Origin: an uncultured Bacteroidales bacterium | GTDB taxonomy: Bacteria; Bacteroidota; Bacteroidia; Bacteroidales; UBA932 | Length of the DNA stretch: 64,000 bases | Reading direction: 5' to 3' | NCBI GenBank assembly: GCA_947168525.1 | Contig: CAMVMG010000011.1 | Location: 1 to 64,000 of the forward strand | In this document: one piece after another, positions 25,375-35,070 of the stretch | How positions within the stretch are numbered: the stretch's first letter is position 1 | How the letters are laid out: each line of letters starts with the position of its first letter | Position numbers and translations under genes: made by a program | The notes under the pieces: model-generated | What the model was told of the DNA's origin: nothing | The model's input: only the letters and a program-made list of their open reading frames with translations | Databases searched by the model: none

Positions 25375-25790
25375 ACAAGTTCGCGCAGAGAGAGATAATA
25401 ATTCTCCTTGGAACGCATCGTAGTAATATCTTCTTCCGTATGGTCATCATAACCAATCAGATGAAGCACACCATGGACAATGACGCGGTTCAGCTCATCC
25501 TCAAAATCGGTATGATAGAAAGCAGCGTTTTCCCGAACAGAATCGATGCTGATGAAAAGATCGCCAGACAACTTATCCCCTTCACAATAGTCGAACGTAA
25601 TGATATCCGTAAAATAATCGTGTTGGAGATATTTCATATTCACATCCAGGATATAATTATCAGAACAGAAAATGATAGATATATCGCCAAGACGACGGAT
25701 TTCACTCTCAGCAACAAGTTTAAGCCAGCGGGAAGTAAGGCGTTTCTCCTTAAAGTTAAACTTAATATCCTCTGTAAAAAAAGAAACCAT
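25371..25790 (-). CDS. ybeY: Endoribonuclease YbeY
   Basis: A 139-residue single-strand RNase in 16S rRNA maturation and ribosome quality control. The zinc site [12 protein letters not shown] is the HGxLHLxGYDH motif. It overlaps mnmG by 4 bp and is transcribed first, so the two form an operon. Its gene faces hflX, whose start is at 25830. Confidence 0.94.
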   Translation of the reverse strand: MVSFFTEDIKFNFKEKRLTSRWLKLVAESEIRRLGDISIIFCSDNYILDVNMKYLQHDYFTDIITFDYCEGDKLSGDLFISIDSVRENAAFYHTDFEDELNRVIVHGVLHLIGYDDHTEEDITTMRSKENYYLSLRELV

Positions 25791-25815
25791 AAACTAAAAA
25801 TTTATGCAAAATTAG

Positions 25816-25823
25816 TAAATTTG
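25816..25823 (+). promoter_or_regulatory. -7 box TAAATTTG of hflX
   Basis: Ends 6 nt before ATG 25830. It rules out the much longer reading from 25440, which runs antisense to ybeY. Confidence 0.6.
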
Positions 25824-25829
25824 CGTAAT

Positions 25830-27014
25830 ATGAGTGAATATAAAACCAACAAAGCCGTCTTCGTGGGGGTCATCCTGGAAAAGGGCGGCGAAAGAAAAGT
25901 AAAGGAATATCTGGACGAACTTCAATTCCTGGCAGAAACAGCCGGCGCCATCGGTGATAAAATGTTTACTCAGCGCCTGGACCGTCCGGACAAGGCAACC
26001 TATATCGGCCCGGGAAAATTGGAGGAAATAAAAGAATACTGCCAGAATAACGAGATAGAGTACGTCATTTTTGATGATGAACTCACAGGCATGCAGCAGC
26101 GCAATATAGAAAAAGTGATTGCATGCAGCGACGTAATAGACCGCACCAGCCTTATCCTGGAAATCTTTGCCCAGCGGGCCAAGACTTCCTATGCGAAAAT
26201 GCAGGTGGAACTGGCTCATTACAACTACATGCTTCCACGCCTGGCAGGCATGTGGACCCACTTGGAACGGCAGCGCGGCGGCATGGGAACCCGCGGCGGC
26301 ATGGGTGAAACCCAGATCGAGATAGACAGGCGTATCGTCAAGCAAAGAATCAGCAAACTGAAGGAAGACCTGAAAAAAGTAGACAAGCAGATGGCCACAC
26401 AAAGGGGCAACAGAGGCTCCCTGGTGCGTCTGGCCTTGGTTGGATATACCAACGTAGGTAAAAGCACATTGATGAATCTGCTGGCCAAATCCGATGTCTT
26501 TGCCGAGAACAAACTCTTCGCCACCCTGGACACAACCGTGAGAAAGATGGTTATCGAGAATGTACCGTTCCTGCTAAGCGATACTGTTGGTTTTATCCGG
26601 AAACTTCCCACACAACTTGTAGAGGCCTTTAAAAGCACCCTGGACGAAACCCGGGAGGCCGATGTACTGCTGCATGTAGTGGATATCTCGCATCCGGAGT
26701 TTGAGGAACAGATGCATGTGGTGGAACAGACGCTGAAAGACATCGGCGCAAACAACAAACCGGTCTACGTAATCTTCAACAAAGTGGACGCCTACAACTA
26801 CGTGCCCTACGACGAGTTTTCACTGGAGCCCAAACAGCCCATAAACCGCACCCTTGAAGAACTCAAAAATAGTTGGATTGCAGAGGAAAAGACCCCCTGT
26901 ATCTTCATATCGGCAAAAGAAAAGATAGGCATAGAGAAACTCCGCAACGACCTGTATAAAATCGTTGCGGAGATACATGCAGGAAGATATCCTTTCAATA
27001 ACTTCCTTTGGTAA
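25830..27014 (+). CDS. hflX: GTPase HflX
   Basis: A 394-residue ribosome-associated GTPase that splits stalled ribosomes. The N-terminal domain includes TYIGPGKLEEIKEY and the Gly-rich RGGMGTRGGMGETQIEIDRR. The G domain has G1 GYTNVGKST, G3 DTVGFI and G4 NKVD. Start ATG 25830 (MSEYKTNKAVFVGV) is fixed by the promoter. It converges on frdB, with stops 1 bp apart. Confidence 0.95.
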   Translation: MSEYKTNKAVFVGVILEKGGERKVKEYLDELQFLAETAGAIGDKMFTQRLDRPDKATYIGPGKLEEIKEYCQNNEIEYVIFDDELTGMQQRNIEKVIACSDVIDRTSLILEIFAQRAKTSYAKMQVELAHYNYMLPRLAGMWTHLERQRGGMGTRGGMGETQIEIDRRIVKQRISKLKEDLKKVDKQMATQRGNRGSLVRLALVGYTNVGKSTLMNLLAKSDVFAENKLFATLDTTVRKMVIENVPFLLSDTVGFIRKLPTQLVEAFKSTLDETREADVLLHVVDISHPEFEEQMHVVEQTLKDIGANNKPVYVIFNKVDAYNYVPYDEFSLEPKQPINRTLEELKNSWIAEEKTPCIFISAKEKIGIEKLRNDLYKIVAEIHAGRYPFNNFLW

Positions 27015-27758
27015 TTACTCGCTGAAACGTGCTTTCAGATACTCTCTGTTAAGACGTGCGATGTGATCGATGGTGACGTGCTTGGGACATTCCATCTCGC
27101 AGGCGCGAGTATTGGTGCAGTTACCAAAGCCCAGTTCGTCCATCTTGGCCACCATGGCGCGGGCGCGGCGGGCAGCCTCCGGTTTACCCTGAGGAAGCAG
27201 GGCCAGTGAACTCACACGGGCAGCTACGAACAACATGGCAGAACCATTCTTACAGGTAGCCACGCAGGCGCCGCAACCAACGCAGGCAGCAGCATCCATG
27301 GATAGTTCTGCATCATCGTGCGGAATCAGAATATTATTAGCATCCTGGGCTGCACCGGTACGGACAGTCACGAAACCGCCGGCCTGCAGAATCTTATCGA
27401 AAGCACCACGATCCACTACCAAGTCCTTGATAATAGGGAAAGCACCGCTGCGCCAGGGCTCTACAGTAATGGTTGCACCGGGTTTGAAATGGCGCATAAA
27501 CAGCTGGCATGTAGTTACCTGATCGTCCGGGCCGTGCGCGCGACCATCGATATAGAGGGAACAGGCACCGCATATACCCTCACGGCAGTCGTGGTCGAAG
27601 GCAATGGGTTCCATACCCTTGCGGATCAGCTGATCGTTAAGGATATCAAGCATTTCCAGGAAGGAAGCATCCTCCTCCACATCCGTAACATGATAGGTCT
27701 CGAAATGACCTTTCGCTTTGGCGTTCTTCTGCCGCCACACTTTCACATTATATTCCAT
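27015..27758 (-). CDS. frdB: Fumarate reductase/succinate dehydrogenase iron-sulfur subunit
   Basis: A 247-residue electron-transfer subunit. It has the [2Fe-2S] ligands [15 protein letters not shown] plus a later Cys, and the [4Fe-4S]/[3Fe-4S] ligand groups [11 protein letters not shown] and [12 protein letters not shown]. It follows frdA by 6 bp. In Bacteroidota the complex normally has a di-heme cytochrome b subunit encoded in the same operon, which is not present here. Confidence 0.94.
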   Translation of the reverse strand: MEYNVKVWRQKNAKAKGHFETYHVTDVEEDASFLEMLDILNDQLIRKGMEPIAFDHDCREGICGACSLYIDGRAHGPDDQVTTCQLFMRHFKPGATITVEPWRSGAFPIIKDLVVDRGAFDKILQAGGFVTVRTGAAQDANNILIPHDDAELSMDAAACVGCGACVATCKNGSAMLFVAARVSSLALLPQGKPEAARRARAMVAKMDELGFGNCTNTRACEMECPKHVTIDHIARLNREYLKARFSE

Positions 27759-27764
27759 AATCCT

Positions 27765-29714
27765 TTAGTCTTTATAGTTACGGGTGGCAATCTTGATGTT
27801 CTCGTACTTAAGCGGTTCCTTATGGAGTTCCGGTTCTACGCCTTCACCCTTGTATTCCCAGGCTCCGACATACATGAAGTTCTCGTCGTCACGTTTGGTC
27901 TCACCCTCTTCCGTCTGCATTTCTTCGCGGAAATGACCACCGCAGGATTCGCGACGGTTCAGTGCATCGCGGGCCATCAGTTCTCCGATATCGAAGAAAT
28001 CCACCAGACGGAGCGCTTTCTCCAACTCTTGATTGAATTCCTCGTTGGTACCCGGAACACGCACAGTCTTCCAGAATTCCTCGCGGAGTTTCTTGATTTC
28101 CTCGATACCCTTCTTCAGGCCGGCTTCGTTGCGGGCCATGCCCACATATTCCCACATGATGTGGCCCAACTTCTTGTGGATGCTGTCCACTGTCTCGGTT
28201 CCCTTGACGGCAAAAATCTTGTCGATACGCTCCTTGACGGCCTTTTCAGCGGCCTCGAATTCCGGAGCGTTGGTATCCGTCTTAGGCTCGGCGAACTTAT
28301 GGGAGAGATAATCGCCGATGGTATAAGGAAGGATAAAGTATCCGTCGGCCAGACCCTGCATCAGGGCCGAAGCACCCAGGCGGTTTCCGCCATGGTCGGA
28401 GAAGTTGGCCTCACCAATGGCATACAATCCGGGAATGGTGGTCTGAAGGTCGTAGTCTACCCACAGGCCACCCATGGTATAGTGGATGGCGGGATAAATC
28501 ATCATCGGTTCTTCCCAGGGAGAAGAAGAGGTAATTTTCTCGTACATCTGGAATAAGTTTCCATAGCGTTCCTCAACACGCTGGTGACCCAGGCGCTTGA
28601 TGGCGTCGGCAAAATCCAGGAACACGGCCAGGCCGGTCTCGTTGACACCATAACCGGCGTCGCAGCGCTCTTTGGCAGCGCGGGAAGCAACGTCACGGGG
28701 AACCAGGTTACCGAACGCGGGATAACGGCGCTCCAGATAGTAGTCGCGGTCTTCCTCGGGAATCTGGGAAGGTTTGATTTCATGCTTGCGCAGTTTCATC
28801 ACATCTTCCATCTTCTTGGGAACCCAGATGCGACCGTCGTTACGCAGAGACTCCGACATCAGCGTAAGTTTGCACTGCTGGTCTCCGTGTACGGGAATAC
28901 AGGTGGGATGAATCTGTGCAAAGCAGGGATTTGCAAAGAAAGCGCCTTTGCGGTATGCCTGCATGGCAGCGGAACCGTTGGAATTCATGGCGTTGGTGGA
29001 TAGGAAATAAGCATTTCCATAACCGCCCGTGGCAAGGACAACGGCATGCGCGCCGAAGCGCTCTATTTTTCCGGTAACCAGATTACGCGCGATGATACCC
29101 TTGGCCTGGCCGTTGATAATGACCAGATCCAGCATCTCGTGACGGGGATAACTCTTTACGGTACCTGCCGCAATTTCTTTGTTAAGGGAAGCATAGGCAC
29201 CCAGCAGGAGTTGCTGTCCGGTTTGTCCGCGGGCATAGAAGGTACGGCTTACCTGCACACCGCCGAAAGAACGGTTGGCCAGGTATCCGCCATATTCACG
29301 GGCAAAAGGAACGCCTTGGGCAACGCACTGGTCGATGATGGATGCACTTACCTCTGCAAGCCGATACACATTGGCTTCGCGGGAACGGTAGTCGCCTCCC
29401 TTGATGGTATCGTAGAAGAGGCGGTACACGGAATCATTGTCATTCTGGTAGTTCTTGGCAGCGTTGATACCACCCTGGGCGGCGATGGAGTGCGCACGAC
29501 GGGGAGAATCACTGATACAGAAAATCTTGACATTGTATCCCAGCTCACCCAAAGAGGCAGCTGCGGATGCTCCGCCAAGGCCTGTTCCTACCACGATGAT
29601 CTCAAGTTTCCGTTTGTTGTTGGGAGATACAATCCGGATTTCGGCTTTCCGCTTAGACCATTTTTCGGCCAACGGTCCATCCGGAATCTTGGAAATAAGT
29701 TTAGAATCGGCCAT
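27765..29714 (-). CDS. frdA: Fumarate reductase/succinate dehydrogenase flavoprotein subunit
   Basis: A 649-residue FAD subunit that interconverts fumarate and succinate. It has the dinucleotide fold [16 protein letters not shown], the Gly-rich [18 protein letters not shown] and [19 protein letters not shown]. The substrate-site residues include HPTCIP and the conserved [18 protein letters not shown]. The length is typical of the Bacteroidota/epsilon form. Downstream frdB completes the soluble pair. Upstream, 118 AT-rich bases separate it from ruvB with no room for frdC. Confidence 0.95.
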   Translation of the reverse strand: MADSKLISKIPDGPLAEKWSKRKAEIRIVSPNNKRKLEIIVVGTGLGGASAAASLGELGYNVKIFCISDSPRRAHSIAAQGGINAAKNYQNDNDSVYRLFYDTIKGGDYRSREANVYRLAEVSASIIDQCVAQGVPFAREYGGYLANRSFGGVQVSRTFYARGQTGQQLLLGAYASLNKEIAAGTVKSYPRHEMLDLVIINGQAKGIIARNLVTGKIERFGAHAVVLATGGYGNAYFLSTNAMNSNGSAAMQAYRKGAFFANPCFAQIHPTCIPVHGDQQCKLTLMSESLRNDGRIWVPKKMEDVMKLRKHEIKPSQIPEEDRDYYLERRYPAFGNLVPRDVASRAAKERCDAGYGVNETGLAVFLDFADAIKRLGHQRVEERYGNLFQMYEKITSSSPWEEPMMIYPAIHYTMGGLWVDYDLQTTIPGLYAIGEANFSDHGGNRLGASALMQGLADGYFILPYTIGDYLSHKFAEPKTDTNAPEFEAAEKAVKERIDKIFAVKGTETVDSIHKKLGHIMWEYVGMARNEAGLKKGIEEIKKLREEFWKTVRVPGTNEEFNQELEKALRLVDFFDIGELMARDALNRRESCGGHFREEMQTEEGETKRDDENFMYVGAWEYKGEGVEPELHKEPLKYENIKIATRNYKD

Positions 29715-29832
29715 ATATTTAAAAAAATAATGAATTTAGTTAGATTCAGTCTGCAATTTTAATCATTTTTACGCAAAACCACAATACAAATTAGGATAAA
29801 TCCTATTTTAATTATGATTTTTTATTCTTTTC

Positions 29833-30873
29833 CTAAAAAAGGGAGCCGTTTTCGTCCTGGGTGTATTTCCGCTGTGCGAGATACTCCGTCATACCCAGAT
29901 GTTCATAGGCCAGTTCGGTGGCCACCCTTCCCCGCTGCGTGCGGATGATAAAACCTTCCTTAATCAGGAAAGGCTCATACACCTCTTCCAGGGTACCGGC
30001 GTCCTCACTGATGGATGTAGCCAGCGTTCCAACCCCCACGGGACCACCCTTGAACAGCAGAATAAGCGTACGCAGTATCTTATTGTCGATGGCATCCAGA
30101 CCGCGCTTGTCTATCTTAAGTTTATTGAGGGCAAAACGGGTTATTTCCAGATTGATGCGACCGTCACCCAGCACTTGCGCAAAATCCCGCACCCTTTTCA
30201 GGAGGGCGTTGGCTATACGGGCCGTCCCCCGACTCCTGAGTGCAATCTCATAGGCGGCATCTTCATTGATGGCCAGGTTCAGAATTCTGGCGCTGCGCAA
30301 CACGATTTTCTTCAAATCCTCCACATCGTAATACTCCAGAGCGCAGTTAATCCCAAAGCGGTCCCGGAGCGGAGCGGTGAGAAGTCCGCTTCTGGTAGTG
30401 GCACCCACCAGCGTGAAGGGATTGAGCGATATTCTTACAGACCGGGCGCCGGGCCCTTTGTCTATCATGATATCGATTACATAATCCTCCATGGCAGAAT
30501 ACAGGTATTCCTCCACTTCAGGAGAAAGCCGGTGGATTTCGTCGATAAACAGCACATCCCCGGTTTCCAGGGAAGTGAGCAGCCCCGCCAGGTCTCCCGG
30601 CTTGTCCAGCACCGGTCCGGAAGTGATTTTCATGTTCACCCCCATCTCGTTGGCGATAATATGGGCAAGCGTAGTTTTACCCAGGCCAGGAGGGCCATGG
30701 AAAAGAACGTGATCCAAGGCGTCGCCCCGCATTTTAGCCGCTTTTATATAAATATTGAGATTGGAGACTATTTCTTTCTGACCGGTAAAATCGTCCAGCC
30801 CCTGCGGCCTTATAATTCCGTCAAATTCGCTATCTTTGCGGTCGATTGAGCTATGTGGGTCGAATTCGTTCAT
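29833..30873 (-). CDS. ruvB: Holliday junction branch migration helicase RuvB
   Basis: A 346-residue AAA+ hexameric motor that works with RuvA. It has [15 protein letters not shown], Walker [17 protein letters not shown], Walker [10 protein letters not shown], a sensor 1 region ([11 protein letters not shown]) and a winged helix ([16 protein letters not shown]). The start at 30873 faces the AT-rich gap that I propose as oriC; it is the first leftward gene. Confidence 0.96.
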   Translation of the reverse strand: MNEFDPHSSIDRKDSEFDGIIRPQGLDDFTGQKEIVSNLNIYIKAAKMRGDALDHVLFHGPPGLGKTTLAHIIANEMGVNMKITSGPVLDKPGDLAGLLTSLETGDVLFIDEIHRLSPEVEEYLYSAMEDYVIDIMIDKGPGARSVRISLNPFTLVGATTRSGLLTAPLRDRFGINCALEYYDVEDLKKIVLRSARILNLAINEDAAYEIALRSRGTARIANALLKRVRDFAQVLGDGRINLEITRFALNKLKIDKRGLDAIDNKILRTLILLFKGGPVGVGTLATSISEDAGTLEEVYEPFLIKEGFIIRTQRGRVATELAYEHLGMTEYLAQRKYTQDENGSLF

Positions 30874-31128
30874 GCAGGCATCGGTTCAATTTAGATACAA
30901 ATATAGTTTTTTATTTTTATAAATGTTGTTTTTAATAGATCGGTTAAAAAGTTGAAAACTATCATAAATAATTAATTATAAAGTATTTGAAATTATTATG
31001 ATATGTTGATAACCTTTTGGAAAGAGGTAAAAAGATTGTTTAAAAGAAAAACAAATCTGTAGAAATACTTTATCAACAGGTTTTTTAACAGGGTTATCAA
31101 CAGCTTTTCAACCAGAAAAACAAGGTTT
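30874..31128. other. AT-rich intergenic region, candidate chromosomal oriC
   Basis: This 255-bp gap between divergent ruvB and mfd is very AT-rich. It has three exact TTATCAACA 9-mers: 31004-31012 (minus), 31070-31078 (plus) and 31094-31102 (plus). This is one mismatch from the DnaA-box consensus TTATCCACA. A long A/T tract at about 30895-30945 could be the unwinding element. Gene direction switches exactly here, and two parS-like sites lie 7.2-7.5 kb to the left. The region must also hold the promoters for ruvB and mfd, though no clear -7 box was seen. The origin call is inference. Confidence 0.55.
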
Positions 31129-34100
31129 ATGTTAATAAGTAAAAAAGCAACGGAACAGCTGCGGAGGAGTATTCAAGTTTCGCGTGAATCCTTCTGCAGC
31201 GGGCTTTTCCTGTCTTCCCGCTGGTTCGTTCTTTCACAAATCGTCAATAAAGATTCCCACTTCGTAATCCTTCCCACCAGGGAATCGGCCGAATACTGTA
31301 CAGCCGACCTGTACAATCTGTTGGAAGGTGATTGCATATTCTATCTTCCCGAGTCGGGAAAAAGCGTGGAACGAAGCAATTACAAGTCTTCCCTGGGTGT
31401 CCAGCGTACGGCGGCCGTGGGAAAACTCCTTCAGCATATCCAGGACGAATCCCTCGTGATAGTAACTTATCCCGAAGCCTTGGAAGAGCGGATACCGGAG
31501 CCGGAACGCCTGCAGAAAGCACTGTTCAGTATCCACGCAGGAGACAGGCTGCCCTATGAAGAACTGATACAAAAACTTTCGGGTGAGGGTTTTGAGCGGG
31601 TAGATTTTGTTTCCATTCCCGGCCAGTTTGCGGTAAGAGGCTCTGTCATAGATATTTTTTCCTATTCGATGGAAAAACCCTATCGCCTTACCTATTTTGG
31701 AAACGAAGTAGAGAAAATCCATTTGTTTGATTGCAATACGCAGCTGTCTGTGGCTTCGGCCAACAGCGCCGAGATCTATCCGGACATTGTTTCTCGCGGT
31801 AGTGAAGAGGGAGAAGGCGTGAGCATCACCTCCTTGATTCCCGACGACATGCTGCTGTGGCTGGATTCCTCGGATATGTACAGGCAGCAGCCTTTCTTCG
31901 GGGAACTGGATGGAAAGAAAAAGGTCTATCTGGATATTCCGTTAAGCAGGGAAGGTGCAGAGGCCGTCAAATTCAATATTGCTCCCCAGCCCGTATTCAA
32001 CAAGAACTTTGAACTGCTGATTTCCGACATCCGCGAAAAGATGGAAGGAAACTATCAGGTCTATATATACGGGGAGAAAGAAAGTCAGCTGGAGCGTCTG
32101 CGTTCCATCATGCTGCAGGACCAGCACGCTGTTATCCCGGTCTTCGTCAAGGGAAAGAACATCCATGCCGGCTTCATCGACAAGGACGACAAGATCTGCT
32201 GCTACACCGACCACGAAATCTTTGACCGGTTCCACCGGGTGCGGATGAGGAGGACGGTGGAAAAGTCGGAGCAACTTACCCTGAACGAACTCAGTGCGTT
32301 CAATCTGGGAGACTATATTGTCCACATAGACCACGGTGTGGGTATATTCGGGGGTCTGGTAAAGATGAAGGACGATTATGGAAAGGTGCATGAAGTGGTG
32401 AAACTGATGTACAACGGCGGAGATGTAGTTTTTGTGTCGGTCCATTCCCTTCACAAGATATCCCGTTTCCGCTCCAAGGAAGGGGAGGCGCCCCGCATCA
32501 ATAAGCTGGGTTCCAAGACCTGGGGCGCCATGAAGACGGCCGCCAAGTCCAGGATGAAGGATATCGCCAAAGACCTGATTCAACTGTACGCGAAGAGAAG
32601 GGCCTCCCTGGGATTCGCTTTCTCTCCGGATAGTTATCTGCAGGAGGAGCTGGAATCCTCTTTCATGTATGAGGATACACCCGACCAGGAAAAAGCCACC
32701 AAGGCCGTGAAGACGGATATGGAAGACAATTGTCCCATGGATAGGCTCATCTGCGGAGATGTGGGCTTCGGAAAAACGGAAGTGGCCATCCGGGCCGCTT
32801 TCAAGGCTGTTTCAGACTCAAAGCAAGTAGCTGTACTGGTTCCTACCACCATCCTTTCGCTACAACATTATGAAACCTTCAAATCCCGTCTGCAGAATTT
32901 CCCTTGTACGGTGGAATATGTGAGCCGGCTCAAGTCGGCCAAACAAATTTCCGATATCAAGAAACGACTGAAGGAAGGCAGTATAGATATTCTGATTGGC
33001 ACGCACAAAATCCTGGGAGGAGGTTTCGAATTCAAGGATCTGGGCCTGCTTATCATCGACGAAGAACAGAAATTCGGTGTGAGTGCCAAGGAAAAACTCC
33101 GCCAGATCAAGGCCTCGGTCGATACCCTCACCCTGACGGCCACCCCGATACCCAGGACCCTCCAGTTCTCGCTGCTGGGAGCCAGGGATCTTTCCATCAT
33201 CAATACTCCACCGCCCAACCGCATTCCCATCCAGACAGAGATTATTCTGTTCAACGAGGACGAGATAAAGAGTATCATCAGTTACGAACTCAATCGGGGA
33301 GGACAGATCTTCTTTCTGCACAACAAAGTGGAGGAACTGCCTGCAATCGAAGATATTCTGCACCGGCTTGTACCGGATATGAAAATCTGTGTGGCGCACG
33401 GGCAGATGGAGTCACGGGACCTGGAAGACCGGATGCTTGCCTTCATGCGCGGCGATTACGACCTGTTGCTGTGCACGACCATTATCGAGAACGGCCTGGA
33501 TATTCCCAATGCCAATACCATCTTGATCAATCAGGCACAGAATATCGGCCTGAGCGATCTCCACCAGCTTCGCGGAAGGGTGGGAAGGTCCAACAAAAAG
33601 GCATTCTGCTATCTGATTGTCCCGCCGCTGGCCAGCATTACCGACGATGCCCGCAGAAGGCTTCGCGCCATAGAGGAGTTCTCTGACCTGGGAAGCGGCT
33701 TCAACATCGCCATGCAGGACCTGGACATCCGTGGGGCCGGTAACCTGCTGGGAGCCGAACAAAGCGGGTTCATCACCGACATGGGGTACGAAACCTACCA
33801 GAAAATCCTTTCGGAAGCCATGGAAGAGCTGGGTATGGAAACCGGTATGAATATCCGGAGAACCCAGGAAACCTACGTGGAAGACTGCACGATCGAAACC
33901 GACCAGCCGGCCTTAATTCCGGACGATTACATTGACATCACCGCAGAAAAAATCCGCATCTACAAGCAGCTGGACGCCCTTCGCGACGATCGGGAAATAG
34001 ACAGGCTGGCCCAGCAGATTGCCGACCGTTTCGGCCCGCTGCCCAAGGAGGTGGACAACCTGCTGTATGTAGTGAAGATCAGGAACCTGGGCATGGTTTC

Positions 34101-34326
34101 CGGATTCGAGAAAATAATAGTCAAGAACGGCATGCAGATCATGTTCTTTGTATCCAATCCCATGTCTTCTTACTATCGGTCCAACCAGTTCGAGAAGATC
34201 CTCAAGAAGGTGAATGAGTATCCTGCCATCTACAAATTCAATCAGGACGGAGGAAAACTCAGGACGGTTTCCAGGGGGGTCAGCAGCCTGGAAGCAGCTT
34301 TCCATATTTTGAAAAAACTGCAATAA
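31129..34326 (+). CDS. mfd: Transcription-repair coupling factor Mfd
   Basis: A 1065-residue translocase that removes stalled RNA polymerase and recruits UvrA. The N-terminal UvrB-homology modules (about 1-290) include FAVRGSVIDIFSYSMEKPYR. The CarD-like RNAP-binding domain contains GDYIVHIDHGVGIFGGL. The RecG-like helicase has Walker A CGDVGFGKTEVAIRA, IIDEEQKFG and LTATPIPRTL, followed by RLRGRVGRSNKKAF-type motif VI. The C-terminal TRCF domain completes it. It is slightly shorter than the enterobacterial protein but complete. First rightward gene from the candidate origin. Confidence 0.96.
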   Translation: MLISKKATEQLRRSIQVSRESFCSGLFLSSRWFVLSQIVNKDSHFVILPTRESAEYCTADLYNLLEGDCIFYLPESGKSVERSNYKSSLGVQRTAAVGKLLQHIQDESLVIVTYPEALEERIPEPERLQKALFSIHAGDRLPYEELIQKLSGEGFERVDFVSIPGQFAVRGSVIDIFSYSMEKPYRLTYFGNEVEKIHLFDCNTQLSVASANSAEIYPDIVSRGSEEGEGVSITSLIPDDMLLWLDSSDMYRQQPFFGELDGKKKVYLDIPLSREGAEAVKFNIAPQPVFNKNFELLISDIREKMEGNYQVYIYGEKESQLERLRSIMLQDQHAVIPVFVKGKNIHAGFIDKDDKICCYTDHEIFDRFHRVRMRRTVEKSEQLTLNELSAFNLGDYIVHIDHGVGIFGGLVKMKDDYGKVHEVVKLMYNGGDVVFVSVHSLHKISRFRSKEGEAPRINKLGSKTWGAMKTAAKSRMKDIAKDLIQLYAKRRASLGFAFSPDSYLQEELESSFMYEDTPDQEKATKAVKTDMEDNCPMDRLICGDVGFGKTEVAIRAAFKAVSDSKQVAVLVPTTILSLQHYETFKSRLQNFPCTVEYVSRLKSAKQISDIKKRLKEGSIDILIGTHKILGGGFEFKDLGLLIIDEEQKFGVSAKEKLRQIKASVDTLTLTATPIPRTLQFSLLGARDLSIINTPPPNRIPIQTEIILFNEDEIKSIISYELNRGGQIFFLHNKVEELPAIEDILHRLVPDMKICVAHGQMESRDLEDRMLAFMRGDYDLLLCTTIIENGLDIPNANTILINQAQNIGLSDLHQLRGRVGRSNKKAFCYLIVPPLASITDDARRRLRAIEEFSDLGSGFNIAMQDLDIRGAGNLLGAEQSGFITDMGYETYQKILSEAMEELGMETGMNIRRTQETYVEDCTIETDQPALIPDDYIDITAEKIRIYKQLDALRDDREIDRLAQQIADRFGPLPKEVDNLLYVVKIRNLGMVSGFEKIIVKNGMQIMFFVSNPMSSYYRSNQFEKILKKVNEYPAIYKFNQDGGKLRTVSRGVSSLEAAFHILKKLQ

Positions 34327-34330
34327 TGGT

Positions 34331-34338
34331 TAAATTTG
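34331..34338 (+). promoter_or_regulatory. -7 box TAAATTTG of coaX
   Basis: Begins 5 bp after the mfd stop and ends 6 nt before ATG 34345. Confidence 0.55.
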
Positions 34339-34344
34339 CAGACT

Positions 34345-35070
34345 ATGTCCAATTTAGTGATAGAAATAGGAAATACAGCCCTGAAGGCAGCCTGGTGCGA
34401 GCGGATGACACTCGGAAAAACTTTCCGGTACCAGGGGGAAAAAGTGAAAGACTTCATTCTTTCCCTTACCGCGCGGGAAAAACCTGTCGTCATGGTTGTT
34501 TCCTCCGTCTATCCGCTCCTGGAGCAGGATATGGCATCCCTGCGGGAAGAATGCGGAAAACTTATAGTCCTTGACAAGAACAACAAGGAATTTCTGCTGT
34601 CCCAGGGCCTTCCCGCCTATCTTTCCTACGACAGGGCCGCCTCCGTCCTGGCTGCCCGCTACCTATTTAGGGGAAAAGGGTGTACGCTGGTAGATTTCGG
34701 AACCACACTGTCTATAGATTTTATATCGGAAGAAGGTCTGTATCAAGGAGGTAACATATCGCTGGGCTGCCGTACCCGGTTCAAGGCACTCAGCCGATAT
34801 TCACGTGCCCTGCCCCTGGTGGAAACCCCCGAAAATCCGGATACGGTGGGCCTGTCGGAAACCGCATCCATCGAAAGCGGCGTCGTTTCGGGCATCATAT
34901 TTGAAATTGAGGGATATCTGGGAATGCATCCTCAAAATATCGCTGTCTTCACGGGTGGAGACGCGAATTATTTTGCAAAACGGATGAAAAGTTCCATATT
35001 TGTAATTTGTAACCTCGTGCTGATGGGGTTGGCACTAATTGCTGACGAGTATGTTCAGAAGATGGCATAA
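34345..35070 (+). CDS. coaX: Type III pantothenate kinase
   Basis: A 241-residue kinase for the first step of coenzyme A synthesis. It has the ASKHA-fold phosphate motif LVIEIGNTALKAAW and the second site LVDFGTTLSIDFI. GGNISLGCRTRFKAL and FTGGDANYFAKRM also match the family. The usual type III motif DxGNT reads EIGNT here, so the first catalytic Asp is replaced by Glu, a conservative change. It overlaps the next gene by 20 bp. Confidence 0.88.
   Translation: MSNLVIEIGNTALKAAWCERMTLGKTFRYQGEKVKDFILSLTAREKPVVMVVSSVYPLLEQDMASLREECGKLIVLDKNNKEFLLSQGLPAYLSYDRAASVLAARYLFRGKGCTLVDFGTTLSIDFISEEGLYQGGNISLGCRTRFKALSRYSRALPLVETPENPDTVGLSETASIESGVVSGIIFEIEGYLGMHPQNIAVFTGGDANYFAKRMKSSIFVICNLVLMGLALIADEYVQKMA

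Noticed and set aside
27318..28556. 412-residue open frame on the plus strand
   Set aside because: Antisense to frdA and frdB, both intact.
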